From NCBI GenBank assembly GCA_004332195.1, contig SJBG01000012.1:1-45923 (forward strand): DNA of 45,923 nucleotides. The letters are read 5' to 3'. This document shows, one piece after another, positions 8,064 to 15,963 of this stretch (position 1 is its first letter; each line of letters begins with the position of its first letter). The notes beneath the pieces are model-generated. The model worked only from the letters and a program-made list of their open reading frames with translations. It made no database searches and was not told where the DNA came from. The translations under genes and the position numbers were made by a program. Origin of the DNA: Desulfobulbaceae bacterium. Lineage in GTDB: Bacteria > Desulfobacterota > Desulfobulbia > Desulfobulbales > Desulfurivibrionaceae.

Positions 8064-9016
8064 GCAAAGTCAAACCCTATCGCATCGTCTATCTGGGCAC
8101 CCCCGAGTTCGCCTTGGCCCCCCTTCAGGCCCTGGTGGATCACGGAGAAAAGGTGGTGGCGGTGATCTGTCAACCCGATCGCCCCAAGGGCCGAGGGAAA
8201 AAACTAAGTCCGCCGCCAACCAAAGAGTTAGCCTCGAGCCTGGGAATTCCGGTTTTACAACCGAACAAGGTCCGAACTCTCGAGTTTTTTAATAAAATCC
8301 AGAGCTTTAAGCCCGACTGCCTGATCGTGGCCGCCTACGGTCGGATACTACCCGAACCTCTGCTCAAGCTACCACCGCTGGGCGCCATCAACATCCACGG
8401 CTCCCTGCTCCCGGCCTATCGTGGCGCGGCCCCCATCCAATGGGCAATTCTCAACGGCGAGAGCGAAACCGGGATCACCATCATGCAGGTCGAAGAAGAC
8501 GTGGATACCGGCGATATCCTGCTTCAGCGGCGGCTGGTCATCGCCCCGGACGATACCAGCGGCACCCTGACGGCCAAAATGGCGATTCTCGGCGCGACCG
8601 CTCTGGTGGAGGCCCTGGATTTGCTTCGGGTTGGTAAATTGTCGCCGTTCAAACAAGATGAAACCCAGGCTACTCCGGCCCCTTTGCTGGACAAAACCAT
8701 GAGCAAAATTGATTGGCACCTGCCTGCGGCCAAAATTTCCAGCCTGATCCGTGGTCTTGATCCATGGCCCTTGGCGCAAACCACCTTAAACGCTCAGAAA
8801 ATTCGCCTGTTTAAGCCCGAGCTGGCCGCTGAGCCAGCCGGAGGTCCTCCGGGCACCATCACCATGATTCAGCCGCGATATAATCGGCTGGGAATTGCCA
8901 CCGGAGGGGGCTGTCTGTTGATCGGCGAAATCCAACGGGAAGGCGGCAAACGTCTGAGTATCAGCGATTTCCATCGTGGCCAGCCCTTAGGTTTGGGCCA
9001 ACGCTTCGGATCATAA
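8060..9016 (+). CDS. fmt: Methionyl-tRNA formyltransferase
   Basis: Formylates initiator Met-tRNA with 10-formyl-THF, the reverse partner of deformylase. The start is GTG at 8060, overlapping the def stop (GTGA), which implies translational coupling. Signatures are 'RIVYLGTPEFALAPL', 'AAYGRILPEPLL', the catalytic 'INIHGSLLPAYRGAAPIQWA' and 'ITIMQVEEDVDTGDILLQ'. Length of 318 residues is normal, with no repeat insert, unlike its neighbour def. Confidence 0.96.
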   Translation: MSKVKPYRIVYLGTPEFALAPLQALVDHGEKVVAVICQPDRPKGRGKKLSPPPTKELASSLGIPVLQPNKVRTLEFFNKIQSFKPDCLIVAAYGRILPEPLLKLPPLGAINIHGSLLPAYRGAAPIQWAILNGESETGITIMQVEEDVDTGDILLQRRLVIAPDDTSGTLTAKMAILGATALVEALDLLRVGKLSPFKQDETQATPAPLLDKTMSKIDWHLPAAKISSLIRGLDPWPLAQTTLNAQKIRLFKPELAAEPAGGPPGTITMIQPRYNRLGIATGGGCLLIGEIQREGGKRLSISDFHRGQPLGLGQRFGS

Positions 9017-9029
9017 AGAGGGTCACGCA

Positions 9030-9500
9030 ATGGACCGGCTGATCATGCTGCTGGCCACCGGTTTCGGCCTGGGACGGTTGCCCAAGGCTCCCGGCACCTG
9101 GGGCAGTTTGGCGGCCTTGCCCTTGCAGTTTTTCCTGCTGGGCCTGTCTGAGTTGGCGTACGGTTTGACCCTGGGCGGCTTCATCATTCTAGCGATTTTT
9201 ATTGCCGGCAGCGCGGAAAAAATTCTGGATCGAGCTGATCCCGAGGTGGTGGTGATTGATGAGGTCGCCGGGATGCTGATCGCCCTGATCGCCGTGCCCG
9301 CCACCCCGACCGCCTGGCTGACGGCCTTTATACTCTTCCGTTTTTTTGATATCCTCAAACCCTTTCCCATCCGGCTTATCGATCGCCGGTGCCACGGCGG
9401 CCTAGGCATCGTTCTTGATGACCTTTTGGCCGGGCTCTACGCCTTGGGCTGCATCCATCTTCTGATCTATTCTTTCCCGGCCATCATCGGCTGCAACTAA
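9030..9500 (+). CDS. pgpA: Phosphatidylglycerophosphatase A
   Basis: Dephosphorylates phosphatidylglycerol phosphate in the inner membrane to give phosphatidylglycerol. The 156-residue protein shows the family's 'GFGLGRLPKAPGTWGSL' opening, the acidic 'VVIDEVAGMLIAL' motif, the 'FFDILKPFPI' segment and 'GLGIVLDDLLAGLYA', plus several membrane segments. It starts 13 nt after fmt with a GAGGG ribosome site, so it is the last gene of the operon. Confidence 0.95.
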   Translation: MDRLIMLLATGFGLGRLPKAPGTWGSLAALPLQFFLLGLSELAYGLTLGGFIILAIFIAGSAEKILDRADPEVVVIDEVAGMLIALIAVPATPTAWLTAFILFRFFDILKPFPIRLIDRRCHGGLGIVLDDLLAGLYALGCIHLLIYSFPAIIGCN

Positions 9501-9501
9501 A

Positions 9502-9642
9502 GGCTACCTTGAAAAATCAGCTATTTTGTTCGAGTTCAAGGCCTGCGAAAAAAATTACCGCAGGCATATGGTTGATATTCCGAGGATAATTTTTTGAGCA
9601 TAACGCAGAAATCGGGCGAAAGAGCAATTTTTCAAGGTGGTC
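9502..9642 (+). mobile_element. 140-bp interspersed inverted-end element, copy A
   Basis: Starts GGCTACCTTGAAAAAT and ends with ATTTTTCAAGGTGGTC, forming inverted ends of about 17 bp. Inner arms AAAAAATTA and TAATTTTTT make a second nested stem. TAAA occurs directly outside both ends, a candidate 4-bp target duplication. Related copies lie at 15774, 22086 and 32203. No protein is encoded, so it resembles a MITE. Confidence 0.75.
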
Positions 9643-9939
9643 TAAAGAATGAGGCTACAACAATCGCTGCTTTATTGAGTAAATTAATCGAGTCAGGCGC
9701 AAGCATCCCGCGATCCAACCGCTTGATTTTATCAACAAAACCATCAATCATTACCACACTCTTTACAGGACCGCACGGAAACAACTTGACGGAAAAAGCT
9801 ACCAATAAAACTGCTGATAGATTCAAATATTCGGACAATTTCAAATATTGCCAACAATATTAGAGGAAAAACTTGACAAACCGCAACATCCCAAACTAGT
9901 TTATAGTATCTAAAAACAATTAACCCATGGGGGGACATC
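9643..9939. other. Intergenic region upstream of the DtxR-family gene
   Basis: AT-richer than its surroundings, with no convincing gene. TTGACA at 9873-9878 and TTATAG at 9901-9906 are separated by 22 bases, too far for a normal sigma70 promoter. A TA-rich, partly symmetric stretch around 9895-9913 could be a regulator site, but this cannot be judged by eye. Confidence 0.35.
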
Positions 9940-10398
9940 ATGCCGAAAAGCGGGAAGAAACTCAGCGCCAGCTTGGAAGATTATTTGGAAACCATCCATC
10001 ATATCGTGGAGGAAAAACAAGTGGCCCGGGCCAAGGAAATCGCCGCCCGGCTTGAGGTGAGTCGTTCATCAGTAACCGAAGCATTTCGTTCACTTTCCCA
10101 AAAGGGACTGATCAACTACGCGCCCTACGAGGTAATTACCCTGACCCCGGCCGGGACCAAAGCGGCCCGTGATGTTATTCAACGTCACCAGGCCCTAAGG
10201 GATTTTTTTCTGCGAGTTTTGGCCACCGATGAAAAGCTGGCCGAGGAGGGGGCTTGCCTGATCGAACATACCGCCCCGCGACAGATAATTGATCGACTCG
10301 GCCAACTGATGCGCTATATCGACGAGTGTCCTCCGGGCGGAAGCGACTGGATCGAGAACTTCAAAAACTATTGCAAAACCGGCAAAACTCCTCAGTAG
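9940..10398 (+). CDS. DtxR/MntR-family metal-dependent transcriptional regulator
   Basis: A 152-residue metalloregulator. The N-terminal winged helix (SASLEDYLETIHHIVEEK, then AKEIAARLEVSRSSVTEAF) matches DtxR/MntR, and the dimerisation/metal-binding part has 'EEGACLIEHTAP', equivalent to the family's E-A-C-x-x-E-H metal ligands. The C-terminal SH3-like domain of DtxR is absent, as in MntR and SirR types. It probably represses manganese or iron uptake genes, but no transporter (feoAB, mntH) is adjacent, so the target is unknown. The start ATG at 9940 follows a GGGGG stretch. Confidence 0.85.
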   Translation: MPKSGKKLSASLEDYLETIHHIVEEKQVARAKEIAARLEVSRSSVTEAFRSLSQKGLINYAPYEVITLTPAGTKAARDVIQRHQALRDFFLRVLATDEKLAEEGACLIEHTAPRQIIDRLGQLMRYIDECPPGGSDWIENFKNYCKTGKTPQ

Positions 10399-10415
10399 CG
10401 CTTGAACGTAAAATC

Positions 10416-10560
10416 GAAAAAAACGTATTCACAATATATTACGTTACCTTTTTGCAATGAAGTTTATAACGATCAGCTGTTAGCCGTCAGCTTAGGAAAT
10501 CGAATAAGAAAACACCTTAAGCTGATCGCTAACAGCTGATAGCTAACGACTTTTTCAAAA
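10416..10560 (+). repeat. Stem-loop-rich 145-bp repeat, copy 1
   Basis: Starts near GAAAAAAACGTATTCACAAT and ends near GACTTTTTCAAAA. It matches the reverse complement of 15253-15393 over its full length, and its middle matches 14202-14260. It holds AGCTGTTAGC and GCTAACAGCT, which can pair. It lies just downstream of the regulator gene. Confidence 0.7.
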
Positions 10561-10638
10561 TCTTCATCTTTTCATACCACTTTTTTAAAATCGGTACCAT
10601 GCCCAACCGCAAGGCCATAAATAGCACGAGGACCATAC

Positions 10639-10821
10639 ATGGAAGGAAACTTTAGCGAAGGCTGGTACCAGCACCCCAGCCTGGGCTTGATCAAGATATT
10701 TTTCAACAACTCGGACTGGGTTTATGTCTGTTACACCAGAAACGGCCAGAAGGCCCTTTCCAAGGAACGCAAAATAGACAACTGGATTTGGGCACTTAGC
10801 AAACCAGCAGATCGCCATTGA
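10639..10821 (+). CDS. Small hypothetical protein, 60 residues
   Basis: I do not recognise this protein. The ATG is preceded by GAGGA at a good distance, and the composition (three Trp, three Tyr, mixed charge, 'DWVYVCYTRNGQKAL') looks like a folded soluble protein. No gene overlaps on the other strand. No signal peptide or membrane segment is visible. It may nonetheless be a chance frame. Confidence 0.42.
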   Translation: MEGNFSEGWYQHPSLGLIKIFFNNSDWVYVCYTRNGQKALSKERKIDNWIWALSKPADRH

Positions 10822-10874
10822 AATTTAGCCGATCAATTTTACTCCAACCAGCTATCATCCCACAATCTCCACAA

Positions 10875-10935
10875 TCTGCGGACAAACCCCTGCTCAGGAC
10901 AAACTTCTGCTCAGGACAAACTTCTGCTCAGAGCA
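10875..10935. repeat. 17-bp tandem repeat, 3 units, intergenic
   Basis: The unit CTGCTCAGGACAAACTT begins at 10890, 10907 and 10924 (the last diverges), with a partial earlier copy at about 10875. It is beyond the end of the aminotransferase gene. The period is not a multiple of three, unlike the repeats inside genes. Confidence 0.8.
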
Positions 10936-10992
10936 ATTCCAACTCAGCTTTATCCCCGACAACCGTGCCAAGCCTTTGGGCCGGAATACCAA

Positions 10993-12210
10993 TTACTTCA
11001 AATCAGTCAACGCCGTCGCTAGGCGTTTCATTCCCTTGGCCAAAATATTCATGGAGGTGGCAAAAGAAAAACGCATAAACTCGTCGGCGCCAAAGGCCAC
11101 TCCCGGCACAGCGGCCAGCAAGGCTTCATCCAACAGGTAATCGGCCAAGTCAACCGAACCGACAATCACTTGGCCCCCGGCAGTTTTCCGGCCATAATAA
11201 GCCGACATATTGGGAAAAACGTAAAAGGCCCCACGCGGCCGCACACAGCTTAGCCCGGGAATACTGGTCAGGGCCCGGAGTATAAAGTCCCGACGAAGGA
11301 CAAAGGTATCGCGCATGACAATGGGAAAATCCTGAGGACCGACCAGGGCCGCCAGGGCCGCCTTCTGGGCTATGGATGAGGCATTGGAAGTGGCCTGGCT
11401 CTGAATTTTGTTCATCGCCGCAATGATATACTCAGGACCAGCGGTGTAGCCTATCCGCCAGCCGGTCATGGCGAAGGATTTTGAGACCCCGTTGAGGATC
11501 AGGGTTTGCTCTTTGATGCGGGGGTCAACATCAAGAATATGGGGCAACTTGGCGGCCCCGTAGAGGATAGTATCGTAAATATCGTCAGAGATTACCACCC
11601 AACCCCGCTCAAGAGCCATCCCGGCAATGGCTTTAAGGGCGGTGGCGGAAAGCACTGAGCCCGTGGGATTGGAGGGACTGTTCACAATGATTCCCCGAGT
11701 AGCCGGACCGGCGTATTGTGCTAAAATCGTTGGATCCAGATCGAAATCATTCTTTTCATCCAGGGGCACGATCACCGGAGTCGCCCCGGATAACTGAACA
11801 ATCGGAGGATAGCTGACCCAGTACGGCGAGGGGATCAAAACCTCATCGCCCGGGCCAAACAGGGCCTGAGCCATGTTATAAAGACCGTGCTTGCCGCCAC
11901 TACTGACCTGAATCTGTGCCGGCTGATAATTCCAGCCGTGATCAGCGGCCAGGCGGGCACAAACCGCCTCCCGCAACGGTAGAATTCCCGGCACCGGAGT
12001 GTAGCGGGTAAAGCCCTGGTCAATGGCGGCCTTGCCCGCCGCGCAGACGTGAGGCGGGGTATCGAAATCCGGTTCACCGACACTGAAATTAAGAACATCG
12101 GCCCCCTCGGCCTTCAGGGCCTTGGCCTTGGCATCCACCGCCAGGGTGGGTGAGGCCTTAATCCCTGCGACTCGCGCTGCCAATCCGATACGGGGAGTAT
12201 TCATAATCAT
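10993..12210 (-). CDS. Class I aminotransferase, probable aspartate aminotransferase
   Basis: A PLP-dependent fold-type I enzyme of the AAT subgroup I-beta. Visible are 'NFSVGEPDFDTPPHV', 'YTPVPGILPLREAV', 'NSPSNPTGSVL', the PLP lysine in 'GVSKSFAMTGWRIGYTAGPE' and the substrate arginine in 'FMRFSFATS'. It most likely interconverts aspartate/oxaloacetate with glutamate, though aromatic or prephenate substrates cannot be excluded. The ATG at 12210 has GGAG six bases upstream; 12204 is an alternative. Runs in the same direction as truA but 56 nt downstream. Confidence 0.9.
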   Translation of the reverse strand: MIMNTPRIGLAARVAGIKASPTLAVDAKAKALKAEGADVLNFSVGEPDFDTPPHVCAAGKAAIDQGFTRYTPVPGILPLREAVCARLAADHGWNYQPAQIQVSSGGKHGLYNMAQALFGPGDEVLIPSPYWVSYPPIVQLSGATPVIVPLDEKNDFDLDPTILAQYAGPATRGIIVNSPSNPTGSVLSATALKAIAGMALERGWVVISDDIYDTILYGAAKLPHILDVDPRIKEQTLILNGVSKSFAMTGWRIGYTAGPEYIIAAMNKIQSQATSNASSIAQKAALAALVGPQDFPIVMRDTFVLRRDFILRALTSIPGLSCVRPRGAFYVFPNMSAYYGRKTAGGQVIVGSVDLADYLLDEALLAAVPGVAFGADEFMRFSFATSMNILAKGMKRLATALTDLK

Positions 12211-12266
12211 GCAAATCTCCATCTTGCCGGGAACATATTGCCCTGCGGGCTATAATAATCAAGCCT

Positions 12267-13031
12267 TTACCCATAATCAACCTGCTGCAAAAACAAACCA
12301 CAGGCCGGAGCAGTGGGCCCAGCTAAAGAGCGATCACCGGCAGCCAAAAGTTCGGTCAAGGAATCGGGATCCCGCTTACCCTGACCAATCTCCATCAGGG
12401 TCCCAACGATATTGCGTACCATATGTCGTAAAAACCCGTCCCCGGCAACAACAAAATAGTAGTCTTCCTCGTCCCTCTCTTCCCGGTGCAGGCTCAACTG
12501 AGTCAAGTGTCGCATCGCCCCCCGGCCGGATTCGGCTTGCCGAGCCCGCGAACCAACCGCCTCAAAGGAAGAAAAATCATGTTCGCCCAGCAATTTCGGG
12601 AAGGCGGCTCGAACGATTGGTGGCCGGAAAGGGCCGGGGAAATGACCCTGGTACAGCCGAGAGCAGGGCCGCATGATGGCCGCAGTAGAAAAATGGTAGC
12701 GATAAACCTTGCCCGTAGCCTTATAGCGGGCATGAAAATCGGGCTCCACTTTCTCGGCCGCCAGAATCCGGATGTCTGCCGGCAACATGCCATTCAAACC
12801 ATGGCGATAGGCACTCAGAGGCAAAGTCACGGGGGCGTTAAAGTTGGCGACCATCCCTCGGGCATGGACTCCGGCGTCAGTGCGGCCGGCCCCATGAAGG
12901 ACCACCGCTGAACCCAGTATCCGGGCCAAAGCGCCCTCAATCGACGCCTGAATGGTGGGCCGGTTACGCTGGCGCTGCCAGCCACCATAAGCGCCGCCGT
13001 CATAGGCAATAGTCAGGCAAATATTTTCCAT
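12267..13031 (-). CDS. truA: tRNA pseudouridine synthase A
   Basis: Forms pseudouridine at positions 38-40 of the tRNA anticodon stem. The catalytic aspartate is in 'GAGRTDAGVHARGMVANF', and the conserved 'AYDGGAYGGWQRQ' opening and 'FLRHMVRNIVGTL' motif are present. The ATG at 13031 overlaps the argC stop by one base (TGATG), implying coupling; an upstream extension of the frame lies inside argC. Length of 254 residues is normal. Confidence 0.95.
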   Translation of the reverse strand: MENICLTIAYDGGAYGGWQRQRNRPTIQASIEGALARILGSAVVLHGAGRTDAGVHARGMVANFNAPVTLPLSAYRHGLNGMLPADIRILAAEKVEPDFHARYKATGKVYRYHFSTAAIMRPCSRLYQGHFPGPFRPPIVRAAFPKLLGEHDFSSFEAVGSRARQAESGRGAMRHLTQLSLHREERDEEDYYFVVAGDGFLRHMVRNIVGTLMEIGQGKRDPDSLTELLAAGDRSLAGPTAPACGLFLQQVDYG

Positions 13032-14068
13032 CAGGGAAAAAGCGGCATCACCCTCAACCCCTGATCTTCGGGAAAACCGCAAAGCAGGTTCATGTTCTGG
13101 ATCGCCTGCCCGGCAGCGCCTTTAACCAGATTATCAAGGGCGGCTAGAATAATAACCCGCCGGTTACGCCGATCGAGACGCAAGGCCAGGTCGCAGAAAT
13201 TACTGCCGCGAACATACTGGGTTGCGGGCAATTGCCCATCACTAAAAACCCGGATAAAAGGCTCATCACGATAAAATTCAGTCATGATTTGGGTTAACTC
13301 AGCCTGCCCATGATCACCAATCAAGGTGGCGTAAATAGTGCTCAACATGCCCCGGGACATCGGCGCCAGATGAGGGGTGAAACTAACTGTTAAGGCGTGA
13401 CCGCAAAGCTGGCTAAGCTCCTGCTCAATCTCCGGGGTATGGCGATGTTCGGCTACCTTATAGGCCCGGAAACCATCGGTAACTTCGCAGTAAAGAGTGG
13501 CGGCCTGGGCGGCTCGGCCCGCGCCGGAAGCACCGCTTTTGGCGTCAATAATCAAACTATGAGCATCCAGGCAACCAGCCTTAAGCAAAGGGGCGAGGGC
13601 CAGCAAAACGCTGGTGGGATAACAACCGGGATTGGCCACCAAACGGGCGTCGACAATGGCCGACCGGTGGATCTCCGGCAAACCGTAAACCGCTACTGCC
13701 AACAGTTCCGGGGCCGAATGAGTCTGGTACCACTGTTCGTAAATCTGGCGATCATGAAGACGGAAATCGGCGGAAAGATCGACAACCCTGGCCCCGCCGG
13801 CCAGCAATTCGGGAACCACAGTCATCGCAGTCTGATGGGGAACCGCAGTAAAAAAAAGATCAGCCCGCCCGCTGGCCTCCAGACTCGTAATGTCTTCGCA
13901 AACCAGCTCGGTTCGACCGGCCAGGTGGGGAAAGGCCTGGGTCAGGGGTTTGCCTGCGTACTGGCGGGAGCTAACCAGGGTCAGATCCACTTCGGGATGA
14001 TTAACCAGTAGCCGCACCAACTCGGCCCCGATGTAGCCAGAGGCCCCGATGATGCCAATTCGTACCAT
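13031..14068 (-). CDS. argC: N-acetyl-gamma-glutamyl-phosphate reductase
   Basis: NADPH-dependent third step of arginine synthesis. The Rossmann start 'GIIGASGYIGAELVRLL', the active-site cysteine in 'VANPGCYPTSVLLALAPL' and the conserved 'HRHTPEIEQEL' and 'FTPHLAPMSRGMLSTIYA' are present. The 345-residue length fits the type I enzyme. It follows rplM-rpsI in the same direction, a common order in deltaproteobacteria, and is coupled to truA. Confidence 0.96.
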   Translation of the reverse strand: MVRIGIIGASGYIGAELVRLLVNHPEVDLTLVSSRQYAGKPLTQAFPHLAGRTELVCEDITSLEASGRADLFFTAVPHQTAMTVVPELLAGGARVVDLSADFRLHDRQIYEQWYQTHSAPELLAVAVYGLPEIHRSAIVDARLVANPGCYPTSVLLALAPLLKAGCLDAHSLIIDAKSGASGAGRAAQAATLYCEVTDGFRAYKVAEHRHTPEIEQELSQLCGHALTVSFTPHLAPMSRGMLSTIYATLIGDHGQAELTQIMTEFYRDEPFIRVFSDGQLPATQYVRGSNFCDLALRLDRRNRRVIILAALDNLVKGAAGQAIQNMNLLCGFPEDQGLRVMPLFP

Positions 14069-14201
14069 TTGTCAGTCTCCTTTAAGCATCTTGTGGTTTC
14101 AATTCCCTACCAAATAGTGCCTGAACGGAGAGTGCTAAACCCCGGTTTGATAGTGATAGGGGTTTAAGTCTATTCTTTATGATGAATGGCTTGAAGGTGT
14201 G

Positions 14202-14260
14202 GTTAGCGATTAGTTTAAGGTGTTTTCTTGTTTGATTTCCTAAGCTGATAACGGCTGATG
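14202..14260 (-). repeat. Stem-loop-rich repeat, partial copy 2
   Basis: Shares TTAAGGTGTTTTCTT and GATTTCCTAAGCTGA with the reverse complement of copy 1. It sits between rpsI and argC, so readthrough transcripts would carry it. Confidence 0.6.
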
Positions 14261-14280
14261 CCCCAGAGACCCCGCCGGCA

Positions 14281-14322
14281 AAAAAATGGGGAAGGGCTCC
14301 TGCTGAGCGCCTTCCCATTTTT
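14281..14322 (-). terminator. Terminator downstream of rpsI
   Basis: GGGAAGG-type arms (14288-14295 and 14310-14316) flanked by A-run and T-run make a GC-rich hairpin that works on either strand. It lies 52 nt past the rpsI stop and would limit transcription into argC. Confidence 0.8.
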
Positions 14323-14373
14323 GTGTTGCGCATAGAACGCCAAAACGAAGCCGCCACAAGCTTCGCCCCTCGG

Positions 14374-14769
14374 TTAACGCTTGGAGAACTGGAATCTGGC
14401 CCGGGCACCGCGCTGGCCGTACTTCTTCCGCTCTTTGACTCGGGAATCGCGGGTCAATAAACCGGCGCGCTTCAGGGTGGTCCTAAATCCGGGGTCGATC
14501 TCAACCAAGGCTTTGGTAATGCCATGACTCAAGGCCTCGACCTGGGCGCTCTTGCCGCCACCCCGCAGAGTGGCCATAACATCAAACTTGACTAAGGTGG
14601 CGGTCAAGGTCAGGGGCTTCTCTGCCGCTGACCTTGAATATTCACCGCCATCAAAATAGTCTTCCAAAGTCATCTTGTTGACCAAAATAGTCCCGTTACC
14701 CGGCTTCAACCAGACCCGGGCCACCGCCGTTTTGCGTTTGCCGGTAGCGTAAAAACTATTGTTTACCAT
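14374..14769 (-). CDS. rpsI: 30S ribosomal protein S9
   Basis: A 131-residue basic protein with the family start '[19 protein letters not shown]' and the C-terminal '[20 protein letters not shown]' leading to FSKR, whose tail reaches the P-site tRNA. It follows rplM by 38 nt, the universal L13-S9 pair. Confidence 0.98.
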   Translation of the reverse strand: MVNNSFYATGKRKTAVARVWLKPGNGTILVNKMTLEDYFDGGEYSRSAAEKPLTLTATLVKFDVMATLRGGGKSAQVEALSHGITKALVEIDPGFRTTLKRAGLLTRDSRVKERKKYGQRGARARFQFSKR

Positions 14770-14807
14770 AAATCACTCCAATATTATCCCTTTTTCAAGA
14801 GTAGGCC

Positions 14808-15236
14808 TTAAAATTTCAGAATTTCAGGCTGCTGGGCCTGATGAGGGTGCTCGGCGCCCACGTAAACCTTCAGTTTCTTAAGCTGCTTACGCCCCAGGGA
14901 ATTTTTGGGCAGCATCCCCTTAACCGCCCGATACACCAACTCTTCAGGCTGACGATCCCGCAGCTTGATCGCGGTTTCCTCTTTGATGCCACCCATGTAG
15001 CCGGTGTGCCAATAATAAATCTTGTTGTCCCATTTTTTACCGCTTAGTTGCACCTTTTCGGCGTTCAAAACCACAACGAAGTCGCCGGTGTCCATGAAAG
15101 TGCTGTAAATCGGCTTGTGTTTACCCCGCAAACGGGTGGCAATTTCGGAAGCCAAACGACCCAGAATCAGGTTATCGGCGTCAACCACATACCACTTACG
15201 TTCAGTCTTCTTGACCGGAGCCAGGTAGGTCTTCAT
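14808..15236 (-). CDS. rplM: 50S ribosomal protein L13
   Basis: An early-assembling large subunit protein, 142 residues, with '[19 protein letters not shown]', '[19 protein letters not shown]', '[20 protein letters not shown]' and '[20 protein letters not shown]'. First gene of the rplM-rpsI operon. Its leader contains copy 3 of the stem-loop-rich repeat. Confidence 0.98.
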   Translation of the reverse strand: MKTYLAPVKKTERKWYVVDADNLILGRLASEIATRLRGKHKPIYSTFMDTGDFVVVLNAEKVQLSGKKWDNKIYYWHTGYMGGIKEETAIKLRDRQPEELVYRAVKGMLPKNSLGRKQLKKLKVYVGAEHPHQAQQPEILKF

Positions 15237-15252
15237 AGTTCAGATTCCCTTC

Positions 15253-15393
15253 AAAATTTGAAAAAGTTGTTAACCGCTGGCTTGAGGCGTTTTCCTGTTT
15301 CATTGATTAAGTTACCAGCTAACGGATAACAGCTAATCGCTGTAAACTTCATTTTAAATTAGTAACGTAATTTATTGTGAATACGTTTTTTTC
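15253..15393 (-). repeat. Stem-loop-rich 141-bp repeat, copy 3
   Basis: Full-length counterpart of 10416-10560 in the opposite direction, sharing AACGTATTCACAATA, TGAAGTTTA and ACTTTTTCAAA in the same order. It occupies most of the leader between tRNA-Gly and rplM, so it may contribute to or interfere with expression of the ribosomal protein operon. Confidence 0.7.
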
Positions 15394-15462
15394 TGGTTTC
15401 CGTTCAGGGACCAATTAAAGTGACAAGACCCAAAGTAGTCTCAAGCCTCTACATTCAACCAT

Positions 15463-15538
15463 TGGAGCGGGAAACGAGATTCGAACTCGCGACCTCAACC
15501 TTGGCAAGGTTGCGCTCTACCAACTGAGCTATTCCCGC
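15463..15538 (-). tRNA. tRNA-Gly (anticodon GCC)
   Basis: Acceptor GCGGGAA pairs with TTCCCGC, the D arm has AGCTCAGTTGG, the anticodon stem CAACC/GGTTG has loop TTGCCAA (GCC), and the T arm contains GTTCGAATC. CCA is encoded. Lies upstream of rplM in the same direction. Confidence 0.96.
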
Positions 15539-15773
15539 TTAAGCAGGGGGCGTGCTCAAAGGGAGGCTTTATAACAGGGCACCGACTGCTTGTCAACAAA
15601 AAATCAAGGAGAGGGGGACCGGGAAGGATAAAGTTGTCGACAACGCCCCGATGGTCATTTTACTTGTCTTTTTTTGCCTTGACCACGACAACAAACCGGG
15701 CTATAAGCCGGGGGTGTTCCTTTTTGATTGCCATACTTCGAGTCAGTCGGGTAACGAATAAGGCCACCTTTAA

Positions 15774-15913
15774 GGCCACCTTGAAAAATTGCTCTTTCGC
15801 CCGATTTCTGCGTTATGCTCAAAAAAATTATCCTCGGAATATCAACCATGTGCCTGCGGTATTTTTTTACGTGCCGTAAACTCGAACAAAATAGCTAATT
15901 TTTCAAGATAGCC
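15774..15913 (-). mobile_element. 140-bp interspersed inverted-end element, copy B
   Basis: Inverted relative to copies A and C: it begins GGCCACCTTGAAAAATTG and ends TTTTTCAAGATAGCC. Just before it, AAGGCCACCTT is duplicated (15762 and 15773), a partial extra end. Flanks TTAA and ATAA resemble but do not match as a target duplication. It lies 50 nt upstream of pfkA. Confidence 0.75.
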
Positions 15914-15963
15914 ATAAGTTGCTGGCTGTCTGCTTCACCCTGCGCCCCCGTGAGGAAAGTCTG

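Noticed and set aside
9594-9863. Short frame beginning in the 140-bp element and similar frames in other copies
   Set aside because: The shared start comes only from the repeat sequence; the downstream parts differ between copies and match nothing.
9873-9906. Sigma70 promoter for the DtxR-family gene
   Set aside because: The TTGACA and TTATAG boxes are 22 bases apart, well outside normal spacing.
10875-10935. Tandem 17-bp units as a CRISPR array
   Set aside because: Units are directly adjacent with no spacers and no cas genes are present.
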